From assembly GCA_964481035.1 (NCBI GenBank), contig CAYZSE010000005.1:1-51079 (forward strand): a stretch of DNA of 51,079 nucleotides, in the 5' to 3' direction. Under the pieces are notes generated by a model that ran no database searches, had not been told where the DNA came from, and saw only the letters and a program-made list of their open reading frames with translations. The position numbers and the translations under genes were made by a program. Shown in pieces: positions 17,199 through 25,708 of this stretch (its first letter is position 1; every line of letters begins with the position of its first letter). This stretch comes from JAAAPF01 sp964481035. Lineage in GTDB: Bacteria > Pseudomonadota > Alphaproteobacteria > Geminicoccales > Geminicoccaceae.

Positions 17199-18544
17199 GC
17201 CAGCCGGCTTCGTCTGCGCGCGTCCCGCGGCGCCGCTGGGCGCCGCGGCTCGTCGGGCTCGAGGCCTACTGGGACCGCCGTATCGCCGCGATCCTGTTCT
17301 TGGGCTTCGCCTCGGGCCTGCCGATCATGCTGGTCGCCGGCACGCTCAGCACCTGGCTGCGCGAGGCCGACGTCAGCCGCTCGGCCATCGGGCTCTTCGC
17401 CTTCGTCTTCGCGCCGTACACGTTCAAGTTCGCCTGGGCACCGCTGATGGATCGGCTGCCGCTGCCGCCGCTCACGACGTGGCTCGGTCGGCGGCGCGGC
17501 TGGATGCTGGCGATGCAGATCGGCCTGATGGCGGCCATCTGGGGGCTCGGTCGGACCGACCCCGCGAGCGGGCTCTTCTGGGTGGCGGCGATGGCCCTCG
17601 CCGTCGCCTTCTTCTCGGCGAGCCAGGACGTCGTCATCGACGCCTACCGGGTCGAGAGCCTGCCCGAGAGCAAGCTCGGCGCCGGCGCCGGCGTCGTCGT
17701 CCTCGGCTACCGCGTCGGCATGTTCGTCGCCACCTGGGGCGCGCTACGCCTCGCCGACGGGTCGGGCTGGGACACGGCCTACAGCGTCATGGCGGCGCTG
17801 GTGGGGGTCGGCATGGCGACGGCGCTGCTGATCCCCGAGCCGCCGGGATCGACCTTCGCCGCACCGACGGCGGGCCAAGGCGTGCGCGCCTGGGTACGAA
17901 GCGCGGTGGTCGAGCCCTTCGCCGACTTCTTCCGCCGCCACGGGCTCGCCGTCGCCCTGGTCATCCTGGGGCTGATCTCGGTCTTCAAGGCGAGCGACGT
18001 CCTGCTGATGCTGCTCGCCAATCCCTTCTACATCGACATCGGCTTCACCAAGACGCAGATCGCCGACGTCACCAAGCTGTTCGGCGTCTGGATGACGATC
18101 ATCGGCGGGCTGGTGGGCGGTGTCGTCGTTTTCCGCATGGGTCTGCTCGCCAGCATGGTCGTCGCCGCCGTCCTGATGGCCGGCTCCAACCTGATGTTCG
18201 CCGTCCTGGCCATGACCGGCCCGGTGATGGCCGTCTTCGTGCTGACCATCGCCGTCGAGAACCTGTCCTCGGGGATCGGCACGGCGGTCTTCGTCGCCTT
18301 TCTCTCCTCGCTCTGCAACATCCACTACACGGCGGTGCAGTACGCCCTGCTGACCTCGTTCATGCAGCTGCTCGGCAAGTTCGTCATCGTGCCGTCCTCG
18401 GGCTTCTACGCGGACGCGGTCGGCTGGTTCTGGTTCTTCGTCAGCTCGACGGTCTTCGCGCTGCCGGCGATCGCCCTGCTCGCCTGGCTCATCCGCCACG
18501 GCCCCGAGATCAAGGTGGCGCGACCGGAGCCCGCGACCGCCTAA
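17195..18544 (+). CDS. AmpG-family major facilitator transporter
   Basis: A 449-residue MFS protein with about 12 hydrophobic segments. The AmpG family pattern is clear early: FASGLPIMLVAGTLSTWL, then APYTFKFAWAPLMDR and ASQDVVIDAYR. AmpG members import anhydromuropeptides from the periplasm, but the substrate here is not proven. The TTG start at 17195 forms TTGA with the stop of the export gene. Its TAA stop shares bases with the stop of the convergent isochorismatase gene. Confidence 0.85.
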   Translation: MSQPASSARVPRRRWAPRLVGLEAYWDRRIAAILFLGFASGLPIMLVAGTLSTWLREADVSRSAIGLFAFVFAPYTFKFAWAPLMDRLPLPPLTTWLGRRRGWMLAMQIGLMAAIWGLGRTDPASGLFWVAAMALAVAFFSASQDVVIDAYRVESLPESKLGAGAGVVVLGYRVGMFVATWGALRLADGSGWDTAYSVMAALVGVGMATALLIPEPPGSTFAAPTAGQGVRAWVRSAVVEPFADFFRRHGLAVALVILGLISVFKASDVLLMLLANPFYIDIGFTKTQIADVTKLFGVWMTIIGGLVGGVVVFRMGLLASMVVAAVLMAGSNLMFAVLAMTGPVMAVFVLTIAVENLSSGIGTAVFVAFLSSLCNIHYTAVQYALLTSFMQLLGKFVIVPSSGFYADAVGWFWFFVSSTVFALPAIALLAWLIRHGPEIKVARPEPATA

Positions 18545-19122
18545 GCGGTCGCCGCGTCCTTTGCCTTGACCGCGTCGATGATGGTCCGCCTGGCCGGATG
18601 GTCGGCGCGGCGCAGCCACTCGAAGGCCGCCATCTCGCTGGTCACGAGCCCGAGCCCCGCCGCCTGGGCGCGGTGCCGCGCGATCTCCTCGTCGAGGGCG
18701 GCCCGCGCGCAGCAGGCGTCGACGACGAGATCGACGGCGTAACCGGCCGCCTGCAGCCCCAGCGCCGTCTGCAGGACGCAGACATGGGTCTCCATGCCGG
18801 CGACGAGAACACGCGGACGGTCGAAGCTCGCCAGCCGCTCGACCAGCGCCGGCACCCGAGCGGCGGAGAAATGGACCTTCGCGACCGTTGCCGCCTCGGC
18901 GAAGGCGCGGGCGATCTCGGGCAGCGTTCGCCCGATCCGCTCGGGAACGTGCTCGGTGAGCGTCACCGGCACGCCCAGGGCGGCGGTGGCCGTGGCGAGC
19001 AGGTGCAGCGCCGCGACGGCGCGGTCACGGGGTGCCGCCGGCATCGCCGGCGCGAGCTGGGCCTGCACGTCGACGACCACCAGCTGGCTCGCGCCGGCCT
19101 CGAGCACGCCGCCCTGCTTCAC
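18541..19122 (-). CDS. Isochorismatase-family cysteine hydrolase
   Basis: A 193-residue alpha/beta hydrolase of the isochorismatase/nicotinamidase superfamily. The expected Asp-Lys-Cys triad is visible: Asp in VVVDVQAQL, Lys in VAKVHFSA and Cys in GMETHVCVLQTALGL. The substrate cannot be assigned. The GTG at 19122 is chosen because GGAGG lies 6 bases upstream; an in-frame ATG at 19143 would place that site inside the gene. Confidence 0.88.
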   Translation of the reverse strand: MKQGGVLEAGASQLVVVDVQAQLAPAMPAAPRDRAVAALHLLATATAALGVPVTLTEHVPERIGRTLPEIARAFAEAATVAKVHFSAARVPALVERLASFDRPRVLVAGMETHVCVLQTALGLQAAGYAVDLVVDACCARAALDEEIARHRAQAAGLGLVTSEMAAFEWLRRADHPARRTIIDAVKAKDAATA

Positions 19123-19181
19123 GACGTCCCTCCCCCACTCCATCTTTGGCTCATCGCAGCCTGCTTTGCCGTGCGGCGACA

Positions 19182-19209
19182 TTGACATCGCGGCGGCACG
19201 TCGTACACC
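19182..19209 (+). promoter_or_regulatory. Candidate sigma-70 promoter for helicase operon
   Basis: Perfect -35 TTGACA at 19182-19187 and a weak -10 TACACC at 19204-19209 (spacing 16), ending about 37 bases before the TTG start of the helicase. The -10 matches consensus poorly. Confidence 0.4.
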
Positions 19210-19245
19210 CCAGGCGCACTGGCCAGCTCTTTTATTGGACGATCT

Positions 19246-20700
19246 TTGACCGACACGCCCGAGGCTTCGCCGAGCTTCACCGAACTGGGTTTGTGCGACG
19301 AGGTGCTTCAGGCCGTGCATGACGCCGGCTACACGCAGCCGACGCCGATCCAGGCACAGGCCATCCCGCACATCCTCGCCAAGCACGACCTCATCGGGAT
19401 CGCCCAGACCGGCACGGGCAAAACCGCCGCGTTCGTCCTGCCGATCATTCACCACCTTTCGCGCGGCCGGGCCCGGGCGCGGATGCCGCGCTCGATCATC
19501 TTGAGCCCGACGCGCGAGTTGGCCAGCCAGACTGCCGACAATTTCACCAAGTATGGACAGAACCTGAAGCTGACCATGGCGCTCATCATCGGCGGCGTCG
19601 GCATGGGCGACCAGGAGAAGCTGCTCGCCCGCGGCGTCGACGTCCTGATCGCGACGCCCGGTCGGCTTCTCGACTGGTTCGAGCGCGGCAAGATCCTGCT
19701 CGGCGGGGTCAGCGTCTTCGTGATCGACGAGGCGGACCGGATGCTCGACATGGGATTCATCCCGGACGTCGAGCGGCTCACCAAGCTGATCGCCCGGCGC
19801 GAGCAGACGCTCTTGTTCTCCGCGACCATGCCGAAGGAAGTGCGGCGCCTGGCCGACCAGTTCCTGACCAACCCGGTCGAGATCCACGTGGCGAAGCCGG
19901 CGACGGCGTCGGCGACGATCAAGGCCGTGCTCGTCGAGCTGCCGCAGGATCGCAAGATCGACGCGATCGAGCGCCTGGTCGCGCGGCACGGGGTCGCCAA
20001 GGCGATCGTCTTCTGCAACCGCAAGCGCGACGTCGGCACCGTCACCCGCAAGCTGCAGCGCCTCGGCTACAACGCGCGCGACATCCACGGCGACCTCGAG
20101 CAGTCGCACCGCCAAGCGACGCTCGACGCGTTCAAGGCCGGCCAGGTCGACTACCTGGTCGCCACCGATGTCGCCGCGCGCGGCCTCGACATCTCCGATA
20201 TGCCGGTGGTCATCAACCTCGACGTGCCGACCCACGCCGACGACTACGTCCACCGCATCGGCCGGACCGGTCGCGCGGGACGCGAGGGGCGGGCCTTCAC
20301 CTTCGCGACCCCGGACGACGCCAAGCGCCTCGCCAAGATCGAGAAGCTCATGGGCGGGGCGATCGAGCGCTTCGATCCGTTCGCCGAGCCTTTCGAGAAC
20401 GCACCGACCGCGCCGGCGGGCGAGGCCGCGCCGGCCCGCCGGCGGCGGCGGGCGCCCAAGGCCGCGACGCCGGACGTGGCGGAGCCCGCCGCCGAGCCCG
20501 GCGACGCGCCCATGGCGGCGGCCGAGCCGCCGGCGCCGCCCGCCCAGGGCGAGCGCGAAGCGCCGGCCAAGGATCGGCCGGCCAAGGATCGGGAGAGGTC
20601 CCGCTCCGGTCCGGTCGTGGGCCTGGGCGACCATGTGCCCAGCTTCCTGCTCAGGCCGGTTCCGGTGCGACCGGCCGGCTCCGCCAACGGCGAGGAGTGA
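19246..20700 (+). CDS. DEAD-box RNA helicase, RhlE-like
   Basis: A 484-residue ATP-dependent RNA helicase with the complete motif set: Q-motif (GYTQPTPIQAQAI), AQTGTGKT, PTRELA, TPGRLLD, DEAD in VIDEADRML, SAT, and HRIGRTGRAGR. The C-terminus after about residue 385 is a low-complexity Ala/Pro/Arg tail containing a direct repeat (AKDRP-AKDRE) and ending near GLGDHVPSFLLRP. The start is TTG at 19246. The stop overlaps the next gene as TGATG. Confidence 0.92.
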   Translation: MTDTPEASPSFTELGLCDEVLQAVHDAGYTQPTPIQAQAIPHILAKHDLIGIAQTGTGKTAAFVLPIIHHLSRGRARARMPRSIILSPTRELASQTADNFTKYGQNLKLTMALIIGGVGMGDQEKLLARGVDVLIATPGRLLDWFERGKILLGGVSVFVIDEADRMLDMGFIPDVERLTKLIARREQTLLFSATMPKEVRRLADQFLTNPVEIHVAKPATASATIKAVLVELPQDRKIDAIERLVARHGVAKAIVFCNRKRDVGTVTRKLQRLGYNARDIHGDLEQSHRQATLDAFKAGQVDYLVATDVAARGLDISDMPVVINLDVPTHADDYVHRIGRTGRAGREGRAFTFATPDDAKRLAKIEKLMGGAIERFDPFAEPFENAPTAPAGEAAPARRRRRAPKAATPDVAEPAAEPGDAPMAAAEPPAPPAQGEREAPAKDRPAKDRERSRSGPVVGLGDHVPSFLLRPVPVRPAGSANGEE

Positions 20701-20942
20701 TGCAGACGATCTTCGTCATGGTGAAATGCGAGCTCGGCCGCGCCTACGACGTGGCCGACGAGGCGGTGCAGTCGATCGCGGAGGTGTCCGAGGTGCACTC
20801 CATCTCCGGGCAGCACGACCTGTTGATGAAGGTCTACCTCGACGACGGCGCGGACATCGGCCGCTTCGTCAACGGCACGGTGCAGCGGCTGGAGGGGGTC
20901 AAGGACACCTTCACGCTCATCGCCTTCAAGGCGTTCACCTGA
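20700..20942 (+). CDS. Stand-alone Lrp/AsnC ligand-binding (RAM) domain protein
   Basis: An 80-residue protein consisting only of the AsnC effector-binding fold (MVKCELGRAYDV, then HSISGQHDLLMKVYLDD and TFTLIAFKAF). There is no helix-turn-helix, so it should not bind DNA itself. Stand-alone RAM domains are known to oligomerise and bind amino acids. The ATG overlaps the helicase stop by one base. It is probably translated from the same message, with the Nudix gene 3 bases further on. Confidence 0.88.
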   Translation: MQTIFVMVKCELGRAYDVADEAVQSIAEVSEVHSISGQHDLLMKVYLDDGADIGRFVNGTVQRLEGVKDTFTLIAFKAFT

Positions 20943-20945
20943 GCC

Positions 20946-21551
20946 ATGACCGATGAGCGGATCGAGATCGTCGAGACCGAGCGGCGCCTCGACGGCTGGC
21001 TGGCCGTCGACCTGGTGCGGCTGCGCCACCGTCGCTTCGACGGCCGGTGGACACCGGTCCTCGAGCGCATCGTCGTCCGCCGGGGCGGCGCCGTCGTCGT
21101 CCTGCCCTACGACCCGGTGCGCGACGAGGTCGTCCTCATCGAGCAGTTCCGCGCCGGCGCCGTCGCCGACACGACCGACGCCTGGCTCATCGAGACCGTC
21201 GCCGGCCTGCGCGACCAGCAGGGCTCGGCCGAGGCCACGGCGCGCCGCGAGCTCGTCGAGGAGGCGGGCCTGGAAGCGACGGAGCTCGTGCCGGTGTGGG
21301 AAGGCTACAGCACGCCGGGCTTCGCCGACGAGTACCTCTGGGGCTACGTCGCCCGCGTCGACAGCAGCCGGGTCGGCGGTCACCACGGCCTCGACGAGGA
21401 GCACGAGGACATCCGGCCGTTCGTGCTCGGCTTCGAGGAGGCGATGGCCTGGTGGCGCGCCGGCAAGCTGCGCAATGTGCCGCTGGTGACCACCCTGCTC
21501 GCCCTCGCCGCCGAGCGGCCGCGACTGCGCGCCGCTTGGGCCGCCCGCTGA
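20946..21551 (+). CDS. Nudix hydrolase, ADP-ribose pyrophosphatase-like
   Basis: A 201-residue protein resembling NudF-type ADP-sugar pyrophosphatases: VVLPYDPVRDEVVLIEQFRAG, then the box with an intact RRELVEEAGL. The first conserved Glu of the Nudix signature appears as Gly (GLRDQQG), while the metal-binding REUxEE is kept, so activity is plausible. WEGYSTPGFADEYLW matches the family's L9-loop region. It is the third gene of the helicase operon and ends 6 bases from the convergent peptidase gene. Confidence 0.87.
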   Translation: MTDERIEIVETERRLDGWLAVDLVRLRHRRFDGRWTPVLERIVVRRGGAVVVLPYDPVRDEVVLIEQFRAGAVADTTDAWLIETVAGLRDQQGSAEATARRELVEEAGLEATELVPVWEGYSTPGFADEYLWGYVARVDSSRVGGHHGLDEEHEDIRPFVLGFEEAMAWWRAGKLRNVPLVTTLLALAAERPRLRAAWAAR

Positions 21552-21557
21552 GCCCGC

Positions 21558-23324
21558 TCAGAGCGTCCGCTCGAGGAAGGCGAGCGCGTCGCCGTACACG
21601 GCCAGCCGATCCGAGCGCTTGACGAAACCGTGCCCGGCGCGCGCGACGAACCGGCTGGTGACGTCGTGGCCGCGGCCCTCGAGGAGCGCCAGGAGTCGGC
21701 GGCTCTCGCTGGCCGGCACCCGCACGTCCTCGAGGCCGTGCGCGACGAACAGCGGTGCCTGCAGCCGCGCCATCGCCCCGAGCGGCGACAGCTCGCCCAG
21801 GATCGCCGGATCGGCCTCGTACTCGCGGGCGCGGTGGTTGCGACGATAGCCGGCGGTGTCGCGCAGCAGCGTGCGGAAGTCCGAGAAGCCGAAGATGTCG
21901 ACACCCGTCCGCCACAGCTCCGGATGCCGGGTCAGCGTGGCGAGCGTCATGAAGCCGCCGTAGCTGTGGCCCATGATCGCCAGCCGCCGGGGGTCGATCC
22001 CCGGTCGGGCGCCGAGCCAGCGGCCGACCGCCTCGAGGTCGAGGAGCGCGTCGCCGCGCCGTTCGCGGTCGTCGAGACCGGAATAGGTGCGCCCGTAGCC
22101 GGTCGAGCCGCGGACGTTGGGGGCGAGCACGGCCCAGCCGCGCGCGACCATCGCCTGGATCTCGCCCTGGAAGGTCGGCCGCCATTGGGCCTCGGGCCCG
22201 CCGTGGACGAGCACCACGGCCGGCCGGCCGCCGACCGGGGAGGGCTCGGGCGCAGTGAAGAGGAAAGCCGGCACGGCGCGCCCGTCGAAGCTGCGAACGT
22301 GGACGAGCTCGGGTGCCACGCCTTCCGGCGACGCCGACGGCTCGCCGAGCGGCCCGTGCCGGCCGCTCTCGAGGTCGAAGCGCCAGGGCGTCGGCGGGCG
22401 GGTCGGCGACGAGAAGGTGGCGAGCACGGCCGCGCCGTCCGGTTGCCAGTGGAGGCCCTGGACCACCCCCTCGGTCACGAAGCGCCGCGGCGGGCCGTCG
22501 TCGTCGGCGAGGTCATGGACCTCGACGACGTCCCAGCCGTGCCGGTTGAGGACGGCGGCGAGGCGGCGCTTGCCACGGTCGAGGGCGAACTCCTCGACGT
22601 CGGCGTCGGTGGCGAGCCGCCAGTCGAGAGGGCCCCCGTCGCCATCGAGGCGCGCGATGCCGACGTGCTCGCGGCCCTGGTCGGTGGCGACGAGCAGATC
22701 GCCCGCGGGCAAGAAGACGACGTTGCGGGCGACGGCCGGCGGGCCCGGCAGCAGGGGCCGCACGGCGCCGGTGGCGAGGTCGACCCGATGCAGCTCCTGC
22801 TCGAGGGCGCCGTGCGCCGTGGCGATGGCGAGCGCGCGGCCATCGAGCGTCCACGCCTCGACCGTCCGCTGGCCCTGGCCCCGCAGGACGAGGGCCGGTG
22901 CAGCCTCGTCGAGCGCCTGGACGTAGACGTCGAAGTCGACGCCGTTGGCGGCGGTCGAGGCGTAGGCGAGCGCCGCACCGTCGGGGCTGAAGCCGCCGAA
23001 CTGGTGGACGGCGCCGGGATCCGCGGTGAGCGCGCGCTGCCTGCCCGTGTCGAGGTCGACGAGGTGGAGCTGGCGATACTCGTCGCCGCCGTCGTCGACG
23101 GCGTAGAGAATAGCGTCGCCGCTGGGTCGGAACTTGCCCAGGCTCACCGCGTCGTCGCAATCGGTCAGGCGGCGGACCGTGCCGCCCGGCGTCTCCAGCC
23201 AGAGCTGTGGCGCGTCGCTGTCGCGGTTGCTCAAGAGCGCCCGGCGGCTTCCGGCGACCTCGACGTCGGCCAGGGTCGTGGCGAACGGCGCCAGGAGGCT
23301 GGCCGTTCGCGGATCAACGGTCAC
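21558..23324 (-). CDS. S9-family (prolyl oligopeptidase-like) serine peptidase
   Basis: A 588-residue protein with an N-terminal beta-propeller (repeated FSPDGAALAYAS-like blades, residues 30-320) and a C-terminal alpha/beta hydrolase. Catalytic elements are the nucleophile Ser in GHSYGGF, Asp in HGLEDVRVP and His in RAGHGF. VHGGPEAQWRP marks the oxyanion region. No signal peptide is seen, so it is probably cytoplasmic. The GTG at 23324 is the only good start. Confidence 0.92.
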   Translation of the reverse strand: MTVDPRTASLLAPFATTLADVEVAGSRRALLSNRDSDAPQLWLETPGGTVRRLTDCDDAVSLGKFRPSGDAILYAVDDGGDEYRQLHLVDLDTGRQRALTADPGAVHQFGGFSPDGAALAYASTAANGVDFDVYVQALDEAAPALVLRGQGQRTVEAWTLDGRALAIATAHGALEQELHRVDLATGAVRPLLPGPPAVARNVVFLPAGDLLVATDQGREHVGIARLDGDGGPLDWRLATDADVEEFALDRGKRRLAAVLNRHGWDVVEVHDLADDDGPPRRFVTEGVVQGLHWQPDGAAVLATFSSPTRPPTPWRFDLESGRHGPLGEPSASPEGVAPELVHVRSFDGRAVPAFLFTAPEPSPVGGRPAVVLVHGGPEAQWRPTFQGEIQAMVARGWAVLAPNVRGSTGYGRTYSGLDDRERRGDALLDLEAVGRWLGARPGIDPRRLAIMGHSYGGFMTLATLTRHPELWRTGVDIFGFSDFRTLLRDTAGYRRNHRAREYEADPAILGELSPLGAMARLQAPLFVAHGLEDVRVPASESRRLLALLEGRGHDVTSRFVARAGHGFVKRSDRLAVYGDALAFLERTL

Positions 23325-23549
23325 GCCGGCCGCCCGCCCGGTTCGGCACTATCGGCCAGGGTCTCGGCTGAGCGGCCAAAATGGCTCGTCACTCCTTGAA
23401 AAAGGGCTTGGGCTCGAAAATCGAAGAGCCGTAGGGGTCGCCAACATCGCGCCCTCGGTATGCTGGACCAATAGCATAGGACTCGGCCATCGTTGGGCGG
23501 TCCTTTCTGGCGAAGGCCGGCCGGCGCCCTGCCGGCGCTGCCCGCGGCC

Positions 23550-24455
23550 CTATGTCGCGAGCGCGCGACGTCGCTCGCGGTAGAAGACATAGAGGCCCGA
23601 AGCGGTGATGACGGCGATACCGAGCCAGGTGAGCGGGTCAGGCCAGTCGCCGAAGATCACCTGGCCCCAGAACACCGCGGCCAGGATCTCGAGATACTGG
23701 AAGGGCGCGAGGATGACCGCCGAGGCGAGGCGGAACGCCTGCACGACCAGCAGATGCGCCACCGCCGCGGTCAGGCCCAAGACGAACAACAGTGCCCAGG
23801 CGCCGCCGTCCACCGGCCGCCAGGCGACCTGCTCGAAGCCGAGCGTCGCGCCGGCGAGCAGGACGAGCGAGAGCGTGACGAGGCCGCCGAGGCCGGCGGT
23901 CGCCTGGAGCGTGACCGCGTCGTAGCGGGCGCCGAGCCGGCGAGTGAGCAGGAGGTAGCTGGCGAAGCAGAAAGCCGCCGCGAGCGGCAGGAGCGCCGCG
24001 GCACCGAAGGCTCGAAAGCTCGGCTGGACGATCAGTAGGGCGCCTGCGAAGCCGACCCCGATGGCCGCCAGCCGCCGCCAGCCGATGCCTTCGCGCAGGA
24101 CGAGCCCGGCCATCAGCGACAAGAGCAGCGGCTCGACGAAGAAGATGGCGATCGCATCGGCGAGCGGCATGACCGCGAGCGCGCTGAAGAAGCAGACCGT
24201 GGCGACGCCGAGCAGCACGCCACGGGCGGCATGGGCCAGCAGGTCCTCGCGGCGGACCGCCGCCGGCCGGGCGAGCACGAAGGGCAGCATGACCAGCAGC
24301 TGGAAGGCGAAGCGCCCCCAGGCGATCTGCGCCGGGGTCAGCTCGGCGCTCAGGACCTTGGCGATGGCGTCGAGCGCCGGGACGAGCACCATGCCCGCGG
24401 CCATCAGCAACATCGCCTGCTCGGTCGGGTGCCGCGCGGCCGACGCCGCCCGCAT
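23550..24455 (-). CDS. EamA/DMT-family transporter
   Basis: A 301-residue membrane protein with ten hydrophobic segments in two EamA halves; VMPLADAIAIFFVEPL and SAVILAPFQYLEILAAVFWGQVIFGDWPD are typical. The substrate is unknown. The ATG at 24455 has GGAGG 7 bases upstream and is preferred over an ATG at 24482, which has no ribosome-binding site and abuts the hairpin repeat. Just past the stop lies a GCCGGC hairpin (23520-23536) that could stop transcription. Confidence 0.88.
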   Translation of the reverse strand: MRAASAARHPTEQAMLLMAAGMVLVPALDAIAKVLSAELTPAQIAWGRFAFQLLVMLPFVLARPAAVRREDLLAHAARGVLLGVATVCFFSALAVMPLADAIAIFFVEPLLLSLMAGLVLREGIGWRRLAAIGVGFAGALLIVQPSFRAFGAAALLPLAAAFCFASYLLLTRRLGARYDAVTLQATAGLGGLVTLSLVLLAGATLGFEQVAWRPVDGGAWALLFVLGLTAAVAHLLVVQAFRLASAVILAPFQYLEILAAVFWGQVIFGDWPDPLTWLGIAVITASGLYVFYRERRRALAT

Positions 24456-24486
24456 CGAGAAGCCTCCGCTGGTGTGCGCCATGGTG

Positions 24487-24617
24487 GCTAGCGCGTTTCC
24501 CGAAATGCTTGACCATCCCGCACCCCCGCCCGGCCGCCCACGAGGTTACGCTGCCATGGGCGGTCGGGCAGGGGTGCGGGATGGGTATAGATCAACCTCA
24601 CCCGGAAACGCGCTAGC
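24487..24617. repeat. Palindromic hairpin repeat, copy 2 (MITE-like)
   Basis: A 131-base element with perfect 14-base outer inverted repeats: GCTAGCGCGTTTCC at 24487-24500 and GGAAACGCGCTAGC at 24604-24617. Inner 29-base arms at 24512-24540 and 24557-24585 pair at 26 of 29 positions around a 16-base loop. No open frame and no obvious target-site duplication. It lies between the desaturase and EamA transporter genes and would fold strongly in RNA. It aligns with the diverged copy at 5459-5546. Confidence 0.8.
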
Positions 24618-24676
24618 GGATCGGGCGTGCTCCGACCAGCGCCGCGCGCGCCGAGGCCCCATGCGCCGGCGCCGGC

Positions 24677-25591
24677 TCAGGCGGCCGCGCGCACCCGCCG
24701 CACGATGTCACCGTGGACCTCGCCATAGCCGTCGCCGATGGCCGCCACGTGCGGCTCGATCAGCCCGTGGAACTCCGGCAGGCGGTGGAAGGGCACGGCG
24801 GGCGCGAAGTGGTGCGCGGTGTGATAGGCCATGTTCCAGTTGAGCACCCGAAGCGGCCACAGCACCCGCGTCGTGCGGGTGTTCTGGAGGAAGTCCGGCA
24901 CCAGCGGCAGGCCGACGTGCTCGGCCATGCGGATGACCCGCATCCAGGGCTCGCCCAACAGCCGCGGGATCACCCAATAGGTCAGCGCGGCCCACGACCC
25001 TGCCGCCACGGAGAGTACCGCCACGCCCCCGTAGAAGGCCCACATCCACCGAGCGCGGATCGCGACCTCGCGTTGCTGCGCGGCTTCGAGGAACCGGCGC
25101 TCCACCGCGTTGAAGCGGCCGCGGGCGTGATCGGCCATGTTGTGCACCAGCAGCGCCCAATAGGGGATCGTCGAGAGATACCAGAGATAGCCGGCGATCG
25201 TCGCGGGCAGGCGGATGAGCTCGGGGTCGTCCTCGTCATGATTGGTGTGCGCGTGGTGCGCGCGGTGCTCGTAACGAAAGAAGGTCGGCGACAGCACGAT
25301 GGCGAGCCCGCACAGCCATGCCACCGCCTCGTTGAGCCGGCGGCTCGCGAACGCGGTCTGGTGGGTGGTCTCGTGCAGGGGCGCGAAGAGGTGGACGACG
25401 ACCGTGCCGTGGGCGAGCCAGGCGGGCACGAGCCACCAGGTGCCGAGGCTCAGGTGCACCAGCCAGCCGGTCGCGGCCAGCAGCGCGAGATGGCCGGCGA
25501 GGAAGACGAGGCCGGGGCGATTGCTGCGGGTCACGACGGCACGATAGCGCCGACGGTCGACGAGGTCGGTGACGGCGGTACGGTCGGCCAA
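24677..25591 (-). CDS. Membrane fatty acid desaturase-like protein
   Basis: A 304-residue di-iron membrane enzyme. The three histidine boxes are in order: HETTH (about residue 74), HRAHHAHTNHDEDDPE (about 108), and HTAHHFAP (about 255), among four to six hydrophobic segments. This fits desaturases/hydroxylases acting on fatty acyl or related lipids. The exact substrate cannot be told. The TTG start at 25591 follows GGGAG. It is divergent from adenine deaminase. Confidence 0.87.
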   Translation of the reverse strand: MADRTAVTDLVDRRRYRAVVTRSNRPGLVFLAGHLALLAATGWLVHLSLGTWWLVPAWLAHGTVVVHLFAPLHETTHQTAFASRRLNEAVAWLCGLAIVLSPTFFRYEHRAHHAHTNHDEDDPELIRLPATIAGYLWYLSTIPYWALLVHNMADHARGRFNAVERRFLEAAQQREVAIRARWMWAFYGGVAVLSVAAGSWAALTYWVIPRLLGEPWMRVIRMAEHVGLPLVPDFLQNTRTTRVLWPLRVLNWNMAYHTAHHFAPAVPFHRLPEFHGLIEPHVAAIGDGYGEVHGDIVRRVRAAA

Positions 25592-25708
25592 GACGAGCTC
25601 CCGACGACCCGCTCGAAGTTGCCGCCCGAAAGCCCGCTGTCAAGGACCGGCGGTTGAAGGAAGAAGCTGGAGGTGGTTCTCTCGCGGCGCGCAACCGGGA
25701 GACGGGCG

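Noticed and set aside
23411..23478. Hairpins GGCTC/GAGCC and TATGCT/AGCATA upstream of the S9 peptidase
   Set aside because: Short 5-6 base stems, which chance could produce; no matching second site seen.
24456..24482. Longer start for the EamA transporter at 24482
   Set aside because: There is no ribosome-binding site there, whereas GGAGG precedes the ATG at 24455 at proper distance.
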